Positions 51,077 through 61,286 of a DNA stretch of 64,000 nt are shown here, piece by piece. The DNA lies in the NCBI GenBank assembly GCA_022771625.1, contig JALFCW010000015.1, positions 1 to 64,000 on the forward strand. Direction: 5' to 3'. The notes beneath the pieces were generated by a model. It had not been told where the DNA came from, searched no databases, and saw nothing but the letters and a program-made list of their open reading frames with translations. This stretch comes from Prevotella sp. (GTDB lineage Bacteria; Bacteroidota; Bacteroidia; Bacteroidales; Bacteroidaceae). A program made the translations under genes and the position numbers. Numbering within the stretch: the first letter of the stretch is position 1; each line of letters starts with the position of its first letter.

Positions 51077-52184
51077 CTTCCGCCATCCTAATTACCTCCT
51101 TTGCGATGATAGCGGCAGAATCGGGCAAGGCGAGTTGGAGAATATTCTCACTTAGACTCTTCAGTCGAGCCTCGTCATTCACCGTTTTCACAGCTAATGG
51201 CAAGAGGCTTCCCGAGGCTTCGGCATCTTTCACAATAAGAGCAGCGTCGCGATTTACGAGAGCCATCGCATTCTTTGTCTGATGATCCTCAGCCACATTA
51301 GGCGACGGCACGAGGACAACCGGTTTGCCGATAAGGCAGAACTCAGATATACTACTTGCCCCTGCACGGCTAATCACCAAATCCGCAGCCTTGTAGGCAG
51401 CTGCCATATCAGATATGAAATCAGTGACCACAAGATTATCCATCTTGGATTCTGCGGCAAGACGTTCCATTATACTAGCGTTGTAGTATTTGCCCGTTTG
51501 CCATATAAACTGCACTCCGCTATCCCTGACGAGGTCGAGATGACTGAGAACACTCTCATTGACAGTACGCGCACCGAGACTACCACCCACGAGCAGTATT
51601 GTCTTTTTTCCCGGGACAAGACCGAATTTGGCCAGTGCCTCATCGCGAGTGATCTTCGACTCCAAGAGAGCCTGACGCACAGGATTACCCGTCTTGATAA
51701 TCTTATCGGCAGGGAAGAAACGCTCCATACCGTCGTATGCCACACATATCTTCTCGGCCTTGGAAGCAAGATGCTTATTAGTCATTCCGGCGTATGAGTT
51801 CTGCTCCTGGATAAGGCACGGTACACCCATTGCCGCAGCAGCGTCGAGAGTGGCACCGCTGGCATAACCACCTACACCCACGGCAGCCATCGGACGGAAA
51901 TCACGTATGATAGCCCTTACCTGTCGCTTGCTTTTGAGATAATCGATGAGCACGCCAATGTTCTTAGGCGACCAAAGAGGACGAATAAGTCCCCTTACCG
52001 GCAACCCCTTTATCTCATAACCGGCGGCTGGCACTCTTGTCATCTCCATTCTTCCAAGAGCACCCACAAAGAGAATTTTTGCATCTGGACGCAATGTCCG
52101 GATGGCATTGGCAATGGATACAGCAGGAAAAATGTGACCGCCTGTACCTCCGCCACTTATAACTATTCTTAGTTCTTCCTTCAT
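51063..52184 (-). CDS. murG: UDP-N-acetylglucosamine--MurNAc-pentapeptide-lipid transferase
   Basis: A 373-residue GT28 enzyme starting at MKEELRIVISGGGTGGHIFP (glycine loop at 10-16). The donor half shows LLVGGSLGARTVNESV and the UDP-GlcNAc site RAGASSISEFCLIGKPVVLVP (split). It forms lipid II from lipid I at the inner membrane face. A TTG codon four residues upstream could add residues but lies in the -7 promoter element. The C-terminus (..EGLKD) is encoded by the 8-nt repeat that fills the gap to murC. Confidence 0.97.
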   Translation of the reverse strand: MKEELRIVISGGGTGGHIFPAVSIANAIRTLRPDAKILFVGALGRMEMTRVPAAGYEIKGLPVRGLIRPLWSPKNIGVLIDYLKSKRQVRAIIRDFRPMAAVGVGGYASGATLDAAAAMGVPCLIQEQNSYAGMTNKHLASKAEKICVAYDGMERFFPADKIIKTGNPVRQALLESKITRDEALAKFGLVPGKKTILLVGGSLGARTVNESVLSHLDLVRDSGVQFIWQTGKYYNASIMERLAAESKMDNLVVTDFISDMAAAYKAADLVISRAGASSISEFCLIGKPVVLVPSPNVAEDHQTKNAMALVNRDAALIVKDAEASGSLLPLAVKTVNDEARLKSLSENILQLALPDSAAIIAKEVIRMAEGLKD

Positions 52185-52237
52185 ATCTTTGTGCAAAATT
52201 AATGAATATCTTTGTGCAAAATTAATAAATATCTTTG
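52183..52237 (-). promoter_or_regulatory. 23-bp tandem repeat carrying duplicated -7 promoter elements before murG
   Basis: Two full units (52183-52205, 52206-52228) and a partial third. Each full unit contains TAATTTTGC on the minus strand (52201-52193 and 52224-52216). The proximal element ends 9 nt before the murG ATG, so its transcript would be nearly leaderless; the distal one would add about 23 nt. Confidence 0.65.
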
Positions 52238-52289
52238 TTAATTCAACATTTTGAGCAATTATTTTTCATATTTCTGCTCATTTTATGAC

Positions 52290-53552
52290 TTAATTGTCGG
52301 GATTTTCCACTTTTTCAGCCTCAAAGACCTGTTTCTTCTTAGCAGTCCTGCTCACACTTAATATCGCTCCGATATATGCACAGTTGATAATCGTGGATGT
52401 TCCACCCTTACTGATAAGCGGCAGAGGCTGACCAGTGACAGGAACGATACCCACTGCCACGAGCATATTTGCCGAAGCCTGGATGACAAGCATCAGGGCA
52501 AAGCCCATACACAGGAAAGCCGGGAAATTGTTGTCGCAACGATTGGCAATCCTTGCAGTGCGGAACAACAGCACTATATAGAGGAACACCACGAGTGCAG
52601 CTCCAAACAATCCCATCTCCTCGATTATGATGGCATAGATGAAGTCGGAGAATGCTTGTGCAAGGAAATCCCTCTCAACAGAGTTGCCAGGTCCCTTGCC
52701 AATCACATTGCTCGACACAATGGCGATATTGGCATGCGCCACCTGGGCATCCTTGTCGAGGTCGTAATCCTGCGGATCAACCTCCGTGTCGTCGGTAAAC
52801 TTATTGATACGAGCTTTCCATGTGTCAGCGCGGTGGAACATTTTCTCGATGGCACCTCTTTCCTTTTTCGGTTTCTCCACCTTTTCCACCTTAGTAAGTT
52901 TGGAGTCCTCCACCTTTGTGTCGTCTCCCACAATCTCTATCAACAAGATACCCATCAATGCCAATCCCACACAGATGCCAGCCAATTTGCCCAACTGTAT
53001 CCATGGCACCCTGCCGATGAACATCAGAAGAAACATACTGGCAAAAAGGAGCAATGCCGTAGATAAGTTTTCCAAACCAATGAGGAATATCATCGGCAGG
53101 GCTATTACCAATATATGCTTAAACGCCTTACGGTCAGCGCCTCTTTCCGTTTGCATTGCCGACAGGATTTGAGCCTCGGAAAGTATTATCGTACCCTTTG
53201 CGATCTCCGAGGGTTGGAACGTCTGTCCAGCTATCTCAATCACTCGGTTGGCACCATTGATCGACTCTCCCGCAAACAACACCCACAATAGGGTGGCGAC
53301 AGATATGAGGATGAGAAACGGCGTTGCCAGTTTGAAGTAGCGACAAGGAATATTTGTTATGACTACAGCAATAAACCCTCCGACAGCAAGCATGATGGCA
53401 TGCTTCATTATAGGCATAATGAAATTGTTGCTCTTGTAGGTCAAGTTGCTGGAAGCGCTGAACACCTCCACCAAACTGATCATACATAGCATAAAGAACA
53501 CTATCCAAATGACCTTGTCGCCTTTGAATATATTACCTATAGTCTTATTCAT
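52290..53552 (-). CDS. ftsW: Lipid II polymerase FtsW (SEDS family)
   Basis: A 420-residue polytopic SEDS glycosyltransferase with about ten membrane helices. Signatures: FQPSEIAKGTIIL (112-124), GNSVERDFLAQAFSDFIYAIIIEE (289-312, the conserved loop and glutamates) and PVTGQPLPLISKGGTS near the C-terminus. It polymerises septal peptidoglycan with its partner PBP. The large periplasmic loop has a charged insertion (about 210-240, VEKVEKPKKERG) before the conserved R...F segment. It lies between murD (12 nt) and murG in the cluster. Confidence 0.96.
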   Translation of the reverse strand: MNKTIGNIFKGDKVIWIVFFMLCMISLVEVFSASSNLTYKSNNFIMPIMKHAIMLAVGGFIAVVITNIPCRYFKLATPFLILISVATLLWVLFAGESINGANRVIEIAGQTFQPSEIAKGTIILSEAQILSAMQTERGADRKAFKHILVIALPMIFLIGLENLSTALLLFASMFLLMFIGRVPWIQLGKLAGICVGLALMGILLIEIVGDDTKVEDSKLTKVEKVEKPKKERGAIEKMFHRADTWKARINKFTDDTEVDPQDYDLDKDAQVAHANIAIVSSNVIGKGPGNSVERDFLAQAFSDFIYAIIIEEMGLFGAALVVFLYIVLLFRTARIANRCDNNFPAFLCMGFALMLVIQASANMLVAVGIVPVTGQPLPLISKGGTSTIINCAYIGAILSVSRTAKKKQVFEAEKVENPDN

Positions 53553-53564
53553 ATAATTATCTTA

Positions 53565-54896
53565 TTACAACGCCCTTACAAGAGTCTTAAACTGTTCACC
53601 GCGGTCCTCCATGTTCTTGAAGAGGTCGAAACTGGCACAACAGGGACTCAGCAAAACAGTATCACCAGGTTGCGCCAACTCATGGCATGCAGCCACGCAC
53701 TCCGGCATGGAATGAGTGTCGCGCACAGGAATGCCCAGACCATCGAAGAAAGCATGCAGTTTGGCATTATCCGCCCCGAGATACACCAGTGCCGAGCACT
53801 TTTCCTTCACAAGGTCCTTGATCTCGTTGTAGTCGTTGCCCTTGTCCTTACCACCGAGAATGAGCACCACCTTTGTTTTCATGCTCTCCAATGCATACCA
53901 ACATGCGTCAACATTAGTAGCCTTTGAGTCGTTGACATACATCACACCGTTGACCTTAGCCACCTTCTCCAATCGATGCTCCACACCGGGGAAGTCACCC
54001 AAGCTCTGGCGTATCACCTCTTTCTTGATACCCGAGATATTGGATGCTATACCGGCAGCAAGACTGTTGTAGATGTTATGCTTTCCGGTGAGACTCAAAC
54101 TCTCCTGCTCCATATTGAACGGCGTGGGTTTTTCTATCTCATATTCACCTTTTTCGATATATCCGATACTACCCTTCTCCTTGAGTTCGGAGAATGGATA
54201 CTGCACAGCCTTTATGTCGTATTTCTCCAGTTCTCTGCTGATGATTGGGTCGTCGTGCCAATAGATGAACGAGTCCTGTGGAGTCTGGTTTTGGATAATA
54301 CGCATTTTCGAATCCACATAGTTCTGCATGCAGTTGCCATATCTGTCGAGATGGTCGGGCGTGATATTCAGCAAGATGGCGATGTTTGCACGGAAATCAT
54401 ACATATTATCGAGCTGGAACGAACTCAATTCGATGATATAGTATTCATGCGGGTCCTCAGCCACCTGCAGTGCCAATGAGTTGCCGATGTTTCCTGCCAA
54501 TCCAGCATCATAACCCGCCTCCTTGAAGATATGATAGATGAGCGACGTGGTGGTAGTCTTTCCATTACTTCCCGTGATGCATATCATTTTCGAATTGGTG
54601 TAGCGTCCGGCAAACTCAATCTCGCTGATGATATGAATGCCCTTGGCGATAATCTTCTGTATCATCGGAGCCTCGTTGGGGATACCCGGACTCTTGATGA
54701 TTTCGTCGGCATTGAGGATTTTCTCCTCGGTATGCTTTCCTTCCTCCCACTCGATGTTACGTTCATCGAGCATCTTCTTATATTTATCCTTTATCTTCGA
54801 CATGTCGGAAACAAACACGTCGAATCCCTCTTTCTTGGCAAGTACGGCAGCTCCTGCGCCACTCTCACCTGCACCCAATATCACAATTCTACTCAT
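53565..54896 (-). CDS. murD: UDP-N-acetylmuramoylalanine--D-glutamate ligase
   Basis: A 443-residue Mur ligase. Opening MSRIVILGAGESGAGAAVLA is the Rossmann-like substrate domain; ITGSNGKTTTTSLIYHIF is the ATP site; VNDSKATNVDACWYAL and LGGKDKGNDY follow as usual. It adds D-glutamate to UDP-MurNAc-L-Ala. Spacing to neighbours is 10-12 nt. Confidence 0.97.
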   Translation of the reverse strand: MSRIVILGAGESGAGAAVLAKKEGFDVFVSDMSKIKDKYKKMLDERNIEWEEGKHTEEKILNADEIIKSPGIPNEAPMIQKIIAKGIHIISEIEFAGRYTNSKMICITGSNGKTTTTSLIYHIFKEAGYDAGLAGNIGNSLALQVAEDPHEYYIIELSSFQLDNMYDFRANIAILLNITPDHLDRYGNCMQNYVDSKMRIIQNQTPQDSFIYWHDDPIISRELEKYDIKAVQYPFSELKEKGSIGYIEKGEYEIEKPTPFNMEQESLSLTGKHNIYNSLAAGIASNISGIKKEVIRQSLGDFPGVEHRLEKVAKVNGVMYVNDSKATNVDACWYALESMKTKVVLILGGKDKGNDYNEIKDLVKEKCSALVYLGADNAKLHAFFDGLGIPVRDTHSMPECVAACHELAQPGDTVLLSPCCASFDLFKNMEDRGEQFKTLVRAL

Positions 54897-54906
54897 ATCT
54901 CTATTC

Positions 54907-56178
54907 TTATCTTATCTTCAATGTTATTATTGTCAATGCTGCAAGTATGATAGTTACAATCCAGAAACGGATGGTGATCTTCGACTCATGGAACGGGCGA
55001 TGCGGCCAACCTTTGAGTATATATCGGCTCGTGGCGTCCAACTGTGAATCGAGTTTGCGGAAATTGTCGTGAATAGGTGTGGCACGGAACACTCTCACTC
55101 GCTGTCCCTTGCGCTTCTGTATCTTAAACCACTGAGTCTGGATGATTACACTCAGACTCTCCACGAAGAATATTCCACAGAGAATAGGCAACATCAGTTC
55201 CTTATGTATGATGATGGCGCAAACGGCAATGATACCACCTATGGTGAGCGAACCGGTGTCGCCCATAAATACCTGTGCCGGATAGGCATTATACCACAGG
55301 AATCCTATCATCGCTCCCACGAAAGCACATATAAAGACCACAAGTTCCTCGCTGCCCGGGATATACATGATATTGAGATAAGATGCATACTCGATATGGC
55401 TCGACACATAGGCCAATATGCCCAATGCCACACCAATAACGGCAGAGTTGCCGGCACACATACCGTCCATTCCGTCGTTGAGATTAGCACCATTGCTCAC
55501 TGCCGTAACCACGATGATTGTCATCACAACGAAGAGAATCCAACCGGCTGCTTCCTTGTGCTTGCCGCAGAAGGACATCACCTCGGCATAGTCGAGGTTG
55601 TGGTTCTTCAGGAAGGGGATAGTTGTCTTGAGAGATTTCTCGGCTTTACTCTTGTGCTTCACCACCATCTCCTGACCTTGACGCTCCATTGACACATTCT
55701 CGCGCATCACAGCGTCGGGACTGAAAAAGAGCACCAACCCGACAATCAGTCCGATGGACACCTGACCCACTATCTTGTATTTACCTTTCAATCCCTCCTT
55801 GTTGCGTCGGAATATCTTTATATAGTCGTCGAGAAAACCGAGGAAGCCGAGCCATACCGTAGTCACTATCATGAGAATAAGATAGATATTACGCATACGC
55901 CCCAGCAGCAACACCGGCACGAGTATCGCAACCATAATGATAATGCCTCCCATAGTGGGCACACCCTTCTTCTCGACACCAAAGGGGTCGATGCTTGCGT
56001 CACGCTGCACCTCGGAGATGTTGCGACGCTTCATGTACTTGATAAACTTCTCTCCAAACCATGCCGAGATAATCAGCGACAGGATGAGCGTCAGCAGCGA
56101 TCTGAATGATATATATGCCCAAATATGAGATCCGGGAATATCATACTGGTCGAGAAATCTAAACAGATAGTATAACAT
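54907..56178 (-). CDS. mraY: Phospho-N-acetylmuramoyl-pentapeptide transferase
   Basis: A 423-residue membrane enzyme making lipid I. It has the aspartate motifs of the family: FLGFLDDYIKIF (about 111-122), NGANLNDGMDGMCAG and MGDTGSLTIGG. It is some 60 residues longer than E. coli MraY because of an insertion after the FFSPDAV segment (about residues 150-205), rich in charged residues, as in other Bacteroidetes. The C-terminal HHFE-type loop reads RVRVFRATPIHDNF. It lies 34 nt downstream of murE. Confidence 0.96.
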   Translation of the reverse strand: MLYYLFRFLDQYDIPGSHIWAYISFRSLLTLILSLIISAWFGEKFIKYMKRRNISEVQRDASIDPFGVEKKGVPTMGGIIIMVAILVPVLLLGRMRNIYLILMIVTTVWLGFLGFLDDYIKIFRRNKEGLKGKYKIVGQVSIGLIVGLVLFFSPDAVMRENVSMERQGQEMVVKHKSKAEKSLKTTIPFLKNHNLDYAEVMSFCGKHKEAAGWILFVVMTIIVVTAVSNGANLNDGMDGMCAGNSAVIGVALGILAYVSSHIEYASYLNIMYIPGSEELVVFICAFVGAMIGFLWYNAYPAQVFMGDTGSLTIGGIIAVCAIIIHKELMLPILCGIFFVESLSVIIQTQWFKIQKRKGQRVRVFRATPIHDNFRKLDSQLDATSRYILKGWPHRPFHESKITIRFWIVTIILAALTIITLKIR

Positions 56179-56212
56179 TTTGCCTTCTTTTTATGAGAAT
56201 ACTATAAGACTT

Positions 56213-57661
56213 TTATGAAAAAATCTTCCTTACCTCTTCACGATCATCGAAATGGTGCTTCACACCCTTAATCTCCTGATAGTCCTCATGTCCCTTACCG
56301 GCAATGAGGATGACATCACCCTTCTCTGCCATCATGACGGCAGTGCGGATAGCCTCGCGCCTATCGGCAATGCTCACCACCTTCTTCATCTGCTGGGCAT
56401 TAAGTCCTGCAAGCATGTCGTTGATGATGTCCTGCGGTTCCTCGAAGCGTGGGTTGTCGCTCGTGATTATCACTCTGTCGCTCTGTTTTACGGCTTCCTG
56501 AGCCATCAAGGGGCGCTTGCCCTTGTCGCGATTACCGCCAGCTCCGCACACTGTGATTACCTTACCCTTGCCGTCGAGCACCTCATGAATGGCATTGAGC
56601 ACATTCTCCAAGGCATCGGGAGTATGGGCATAATCCACTATAGCTGTCACACCGTCCTTTGAGCGTATCGGTTCGAGTCGTCCACTCACACTCTTCAACG
56701 TGCTCAGTATCACGAGGATATCCTCTGGTTGCTTACCCAGCATCACTGCCGCGCCATATACAGCGAGTAAGTTGCTGACATTAAATTTGCCAATAAATTG
56801 CACTCCCACCTCATGACCATTGATATCGAGATACATTCCTTCGAAATGACATTCGATAATCTTGGCCTTAAAGTCTGCCATCGAGCGAGTGGAGTATGTC
56901 TTGACTGTAGCCTTTGTATTCTGCACCATCACCATACCGTTTTTGTCGTCGGCATTTGTAATGGCAAAAGCCGTCTTGGGAAGTGAGTCGAAGAAGGCCT
57001 TCTTGGCATCGCGATAATTCTCAAAGGTCTTGTGATAATCGAGATGGTCGCGGGTGAGGTTGGTAAACAGTCCACCAGCGAATTTCAGTCCGCCTATTCT
57101 CTTTTGAGCTATGGCATGACTGGAACATTCCATAAAGGCATACTCACATCCAGCCTCAACCATCTTTGCGAGCAGTCGGTTGAGCTCGATAGGGTCGGGA
57201 GTGGTATGGTCGGCAGGAATAGCCTCATCCTCTATATAGTTGCACACCGTTGACAACAGTCCGCATTTATGTCCAAACTTACGGAACATATTATATAATA
57301 AGGTGGCAATAGTCGTTTTGCCGTTGGTGCCTGTAACTCCCACGAGTTGCAGTTTTGTAGATGGGTCGCCATAGAACATGGTAGCCACCGGTCCCACGGC
57401 AGCCTCGGTGGAGGCCACCTTAACAAAAGTAACACCCTCAGTTTGAACGGCAGGCACATCCTCGCACAACACAGCAACTGCCCCCTGCTCGATAGCCTTG
57501 GGGATAAACGAATGTCCGTCAACCTGCGTACCCCTTACGGCTACGAAGAGATGGCCGGGCTGTATGCGACGGGAGTCAATGTTCACTCCCGTAATGTCAA
57601 CATTTCCATCACCTATGATGTCGGCTGACTTCACTTTGCTTAACACCTCGTTTAATTTCAT
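56213..57661 (-). CDS. murE: UDP-MurNAc-L-Ala-D-Glu--meso-diaminopimelate ligase
   Basis: A 482-residue Mur ligase. ATP site [21 protein letters not shown]-MurNAc contacts [14 protein letters not shown], and the specificity motif DNPR in [11 protein letters not shown], which selects meso-diaminopimelate over lysine, all are present. [15 protein letters not shown] and [10 protein letters not shown] complete the set. The organism should therefore have DAP-type peptidoglycan. It lies 29 nt downstream of ftsI. Confidence 0.97.
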   Translation of the reverse strand: MKLNEVLSKVKSADIIGDGNVDITGVNIDSRRIQPGHLFVAVRGTQVDGHSFIPKAIEQGAVAVLCEDVPAVQTEGVTFVKVASTEAAVGPVATMFYGDPSTKLQLVGVTGTNGKTTIATLLYNMFRKFGHKCGLLSTVCNYIEDEAIPADHTTPDPIELNRLLAKMVEAGCEYAFMECSSHAIAQKRIGGLKFAGGLFTNLTRDHLDYHKTFENYRDAKKAFFDSLPKTAFAITNADDKNGMVMVQNTKATVKTYSTRSMADFKAKIIECHFEGMYLDINGHEVGVQFIGKFNVSNLLAVYGAAVMLGKQPEDILVILSTLKSVSGRLEPIRSKDGVTAIVDYAHTPDALENVLNAIHEVLDGKGKVITVCGAGGNRDKGKRPLMAQEAVKQSDRVIITSDNPRFEEPQDIINDMLAGLNAQQMKKVVSIADRREAIRTAVMMAEKGDVILIAGKGHEDYQEIKGVKHHFDDREEVRKIFS

Positions 57662-57690
57662 GTTTCCTTATTTTTATTAATTACACGATA

Positions 57691-59847
57691 TTATTCCATT
57701 ATTATCTCGCATGTCTGCCCTTTCTTGATAACGCTACCGGCATGTAGGCTTTGGCTCTTCACCTTTCCCCTACCCTTGATAACTGTTTTCAGTCCTCGGC
57801 TTTCAAGCATATATACTGCATCACTGGCTCCCATTCCTGTCACGTCGGGCACAATGTTGCTGTATGTCTTCATCTTGGTGAGTTCCACGTCACTGGTCTT
57901 TCTTTGGGCTTTACCCCATACGGGATTGCCGCCCGTTACATACGAACCGCTCCACTGGCGCTCGGTCTTCACTCCCAGATGTTCAAGAACATAATTGGCT
58001 GCAAGGATATTACCGTTCTTCACGTCGGGTATGAATACCGACGCAGAGTCCTTGGCATCCTCCACGCTCAATTTCAGATGTCTTGCCATTATTCCCTCGG
58101 CAATATGATGGAACACCACTCCACTCATACCACCACCGGAAGCGGGGAGTCCTGACTTCTGTATGCACACGATACAAGAGTAACGTGGATTGTCGGCAGG
58201 GAAATAACCTGCAAAGCTAAGCAGATAGTTGGTCACGCCTGTCTTATATCCACCGGCACCCTGCGACACCTGTGCCGTACCGGTCTTACCTGCCACCTTG
58301 AATGATTTCGACCCGGCCTTGCGTCCTAATCCCTGGCTCACCACATGCTCCAGGATGACCTGCATCAGTTTGACGGTCTTCTCCTTGCATATCTGCGGTT
58401 TGATTACCTCCGGCGGGAACTCTTTCACCACCTCTCCGTTCTTCATCACCTTAGAGATGAATCTCGGTTTCATCATCTTACCGTTATTTGCTATGGCATT
58501 ATAGAATGTCACTGTGGATATCGGCGGAATCTGTGTCTCATATCCGATACTCATCCATGCAAGAGCCGTCTTACTCCAGTTTACATATTGTCCGCGCGAG
58601 TTCTTCTTGGGCATTCTAATACGCGGAGGAGTGGAACCTGCGATAGGCAAATGCAAGTCGGATGCCAGTCCGGTGCGATATATTCCCTCTACAAATTTTT
58701 CGGGATGATTGTGATAGTGGTCGTCGATAATTCGGCTCACTCCGATATTCGAACTCACCTCAAGCGTGCGCGGAAGGTTGATCACTTGATATCCACCCCT
58801 GCGCCAGTTGTGGTCCTTCATGTCTCGCCCGTACATCTTCCATATACCACAACCTGTATCTACCGTATATGAGGTGTCAACTACACCGTCATCGAGTGCA
58901 ACCATAATCGATGCCGTCTTGAACACCGATCCAGGCTCGAGCAAATTGCTCACCGCAAGGTTTTTTATCTCTCGATACTCTCCATCCTGACACTTAGTCA
59001 TATTCACCATAGCCTTGATATCACCAGTGGCAACCTCCATGACTATAGCCACTCCGGCATCGCCATGCACTTGCGGGTCCTTCAGTTCGTCGATGAGCGC
59101 ACGCTCAGCCAAGTCCTGTATTCCCACGTCTATTGTAGTGATGATATCACATCCGTCGATAGGTGCAACCACCGGGATATTCATGTATCTGTTGAGAACC
59201 TTGCGACGATGTGTAAAACCTTCTGTACCTCGCAGTATGGAGTCATAGGCCAACTCCAGTCCACAGCGGGCAGTATCCTTGGCTCCAAACATATCTCCCA
59301 CCGTGCGTTGTGCGAGCGATCCAAACGGGCGTCGGCGCGAATTAAACTCCTCACAATGGAATCCACCCTTATACGACGACAGTTTGAACACCGGCAGCGC
59401 CTTCACCTCGCAGTATGTGTTATAGTCAATGCGCTTAGGCCATATAGGCCAGTTGCGTGCCTGCTTCTTTCGTCCTTCCTCAAGGTGCTTCCTGAATTCA
59501 TCAGCACTCTTGGTTGGGAAGATTTTGTTGAGACCCATGCAGATGGAGTCCATCTTTACAGTGAGCAGCGAGTCTTTCTTCTCTCCGCCTGCCACGAAAT
59601 CCATGTATATCTTGTATTCAGGAATACTGCTTGCCATGAGTTGTCCGTCGCAACTGAGGATATTTCCTCGGTTGGGCTTCACGCTTACGCTGTCACGCTT
59701 TAGTCGCGATGCCACTTCCTCCCAGTAATCCTTTTCGGCAGTCATGATATAGGCAGCCCTGCCCACCACGATAAAACCGATGATGGTCAGCGCTACCGCC
59801 AAAATGAAATACCGCGGCATTACCTTGTCATTCTCGAACTTGCTCAT
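57691..59847 (-). CDS. ftsI: Division transpeptidase (PBP3/FtsI-like) with C-terminal PASTA domain
   Basis: A 718-residue class B penicillin-binding protein. One N-terminal membrane helix (about 12-35) is followed by the dimerisation domain and then the transpeptidase with SVFK (S307-K310, acylated serine), SSN (365-367) and KTG (521-523). A single PASTA domain closes the protein (about 655-718; SNIVPDVTGMGASDAVYML). It cross-links septal peptidoglycan with FtsW. The PASTA module, usual in Gram-positives, is common in Bacteroidetes FtsI. It is encoded between ftsL and murE. Confidence 0.96.
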   Translation of the reverse strand: MSKFENDKVMPRYFILAVALTIIGFIVVGRAAYIMTAEKDYWEEVASRLKRDSVSVKPNRGNILSCDGQLMASSIPEYKIYMDFVAGGEKKDSLLTVKMDSICMGLNKIFPTKSADEFRKHLEEGRKKQARNWPIWPKRIDYNTYCEVKALPVFKLSSYKGGFHCEEFNSRRRPFGSLAQRTVGDMFGAKDTARCGLELAYDSILRGTEGFTHRRKVLNRYMNIPVVAPIDGCDIITTIDVGIQDLAERALIDELKDPQVHGDAGVAIVMEVATGDIKAMVNMTKCQDGEYREIKNLAVSNLLEPGSVFKTASIMVALDDGVVDTSYTVDTGCGIWKMYGRDMKDHNWRRGGYQVINLPRTLEVSSNIGVSRIIDDHYHNHPEKFVEGIYRTGLASDLHLPIAGSTPPRIRMPKKNSRGQYVNWSKTALAWMSIGYETQIPPISTVTFYNAIANNGKMMKPRFISKVMKNGEVVKEFPPEVIKPQICKEKTVKLMQVILEHVVSQGLGRKAGSKSFKVAGKTGTAQVSQGAGGYKTGVTNYLLSFAGYFPADNPRYSCIVCIQKSGLPASGGGMSGVVFHHIAEGIMARHLKLSVEDAKDSASVFIPDVKNGNILAANYVLEHLGVKTERQWSGSYVTGGNPVWGKAQRKTSDVELTKMKTYSNIVPDVTGMGASDAVYMLESRGLKTVIKGRGKVKSQSLHAGSVIKKGQTCEIIME

Positions 59848-59902
59848 TCTTTCTTTATCTACTTTAACTCCTTATAACTCCCTTATAACTCCTTTAACTC
59901 CC

Positions 59903-60328
59903 TCATTCCTCAGGGATATTAATAATATAAGGTGGTTGGTCGGACACCTGCAACAAACTGTCGTTGTTTTCCTTGAGCAACTGCAGCACATGACTTTCTC
60001 GGCAACGCTCTGTGAGTTTGCTCGATATCGACAGTGCCCTGTACTTTGCGTCCTTCAACTCCGTTTCCATATTTGCAATCTTGATGATGTCTTGCTGACA
60101 TTGGTATCTAGATGCCACATAGATGATAACAAACACCACAATGATGACAATAAGCCATAGCTGACGACGAAACAGTTCGGCATTGAGTATGTCGCCTCCG
60201 AGTATCGTCTTCAGACTAAGTTGGGTGGTGGGATTGTTGTCTTCCTCACTCACCGAGTTCTTGAGCATCTGTAAGGCAGAAACTTTTTCTTCCTTCTCTG
60301 CTTCCTTCTTTATTTCTTCTTCTGCCAT
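59903..60328 (-). CDS. ftsL: FtsL-like bitopic division protein
   Basis: A 141-residue protein from MAEEEIKKEAEKEEK; an open extension upstream overlaps the rsmH end and is not used. A long charged cytoplasmic N-terminus (about 1-55) leads to one membrane helix (about 58-77, LWLIVIIVVFVIIYVASRY) and a coiled-coil-like periplasmic segment (METELKDAKYRALSISSKL). This matches FtsL in topology and position between rsmH and ftsI; primary sequence similarity is always weak in this family. The N-terminus is longer than in E. coli FtsL. Confidence 0.8.
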   Translation of the reverse strand: MAEEEIKKEAEKEEKVSALQMLKNSVSEEDNNPTTQLSLKTILGGDILNAELFRRQLWLIVIIVVFVIIYVASRYQCQQDIIKIANMETELKDAKYRALSISSKLTERCRESHVLQLLKENNDSLLQVSDQPPYIINIPEE

Positions 60329-60335
60329 CGTTATA

Positions 60336-61286
60336 TTATTGTTTCTCCGCAATGCGCAGTTTTGCACTTCGGCTTCGCGGATTGTTCATCTGTTCCTCAT
60401 TATCCGGCAATATCACCTTTCCCAACATTTTCAGGGGAGTGTTGACACGTCCGTAGAAATCCTTATCCACCTTTCCCTCGGGATTTCCCGATTTCATCAC
60501 GTTCTTCACGATACGGTCTTCCAGCGAGTGATAAGTGATCACCGAGAGTCGTCCTCCTTCTCCCAGGCAATCCACTGCCGAGCGAAGCATATCTCTCAAT
60601 GCGTCCATCTCGTGGTTCACCTCAATTCTCAATGCCTGAAACAGTTTTGCCATGTCCTTCTTGGCACGTTCCTTTGGCATTATCGGTTCCACCGCCTCCA
60701 TCAGGTCGCCGGTAGTTGCAATTCTCTTCGACGCCCGCTGTCTCACTATTGCCGAGGCAAGTCGTCGTGAGGTTTTCAATTCGCCATATAGATACAGCAC
60801 ATTTGCTATAGCCTCCTCGTCATATTCATTGAGGATATCGGCAGCGGTTATGCCCGCCCTTTTGTTCATCCTCATATCGATGGGAGCGTCGAAACGGAAA
60901 GAAAAGCCTCGTGTCTCGTCGTCGAAATGATGGCTCGACACACCTAAGTCGGCAAGCAATCCGTCGATATGCTCCACGCCGTAATATCTCATCCAGTTGC
61001 GCAGATAACGGAAATTGCTTCTCACGAATGTGAATCTGCTGTCATCCGCCAACCTCATTTCGCCGATAGAAGCATTTGCCTCTGCATCCGCATCTTGGTC
61101 GAAACTATATAGATGTGCGTCGGGCGACAGTCTCGACAATATCTCCCTACTGTGCCCGCCGCCTCCGAAGGTGACGTCCACGTAAATGCCTCCGGGCTTT
61201 ATGTCAAGCCCGTCAACACTTTGCCTCAGCAGCACCGGAATATGATATTCTCCACCTGGTTCGCACAGCCATTTTTCATTCTTCAT
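60336..61286 (-). CDS. rsmH: 16S rRNA (cytosine(1402)-N(4))-methyltransferase
   Basis: A 316-residue AdoMet-dependent methyltransferase (also called mraW). Motifs: EYHIPVLLRQSVDGL near the start, YVDVTFGGGGHSREIL (about 35-50, AdoMet site), GLLADLGVSSHHFD and FQALRIEVNHE (the catalytic region). A C-terminal GRLSVITYHSLEDRIVK is diagnostic. The start codon and first residues (MKNEKW) are encoded by a heptamer repeat that also holds the mraZ stop, only 3 nt away. Confidence 0.97.
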   Translation of the reverse strand: MKNEKWLCEPGGEYHIPVLLRQSVDGLDIKPGGIYVDVTFGGGGHSREILSRLSPDAHLYSFDQDADAEANASIGEMRLADDSRFTFVRSNFRYLRNWMRYYGVEHIDGLLADLGVSSHHFDDETRGFSFRFDAPIDMRMNKRAGITAADILNEYDEEAIANVLYLYGELKTSRRLASAIVRQRASKRIATTGDLMEAVEPIMPKERAKKDMAKLFQALRIEVNHEMDALRDMLRSAVDCLGEGGRLSVITYHSLEDRIVKNVMKSGNPEGKVDKDFYGRVNTPLKMLGKVILPDNEEQMNNPRSRSAKLRIAEKQ

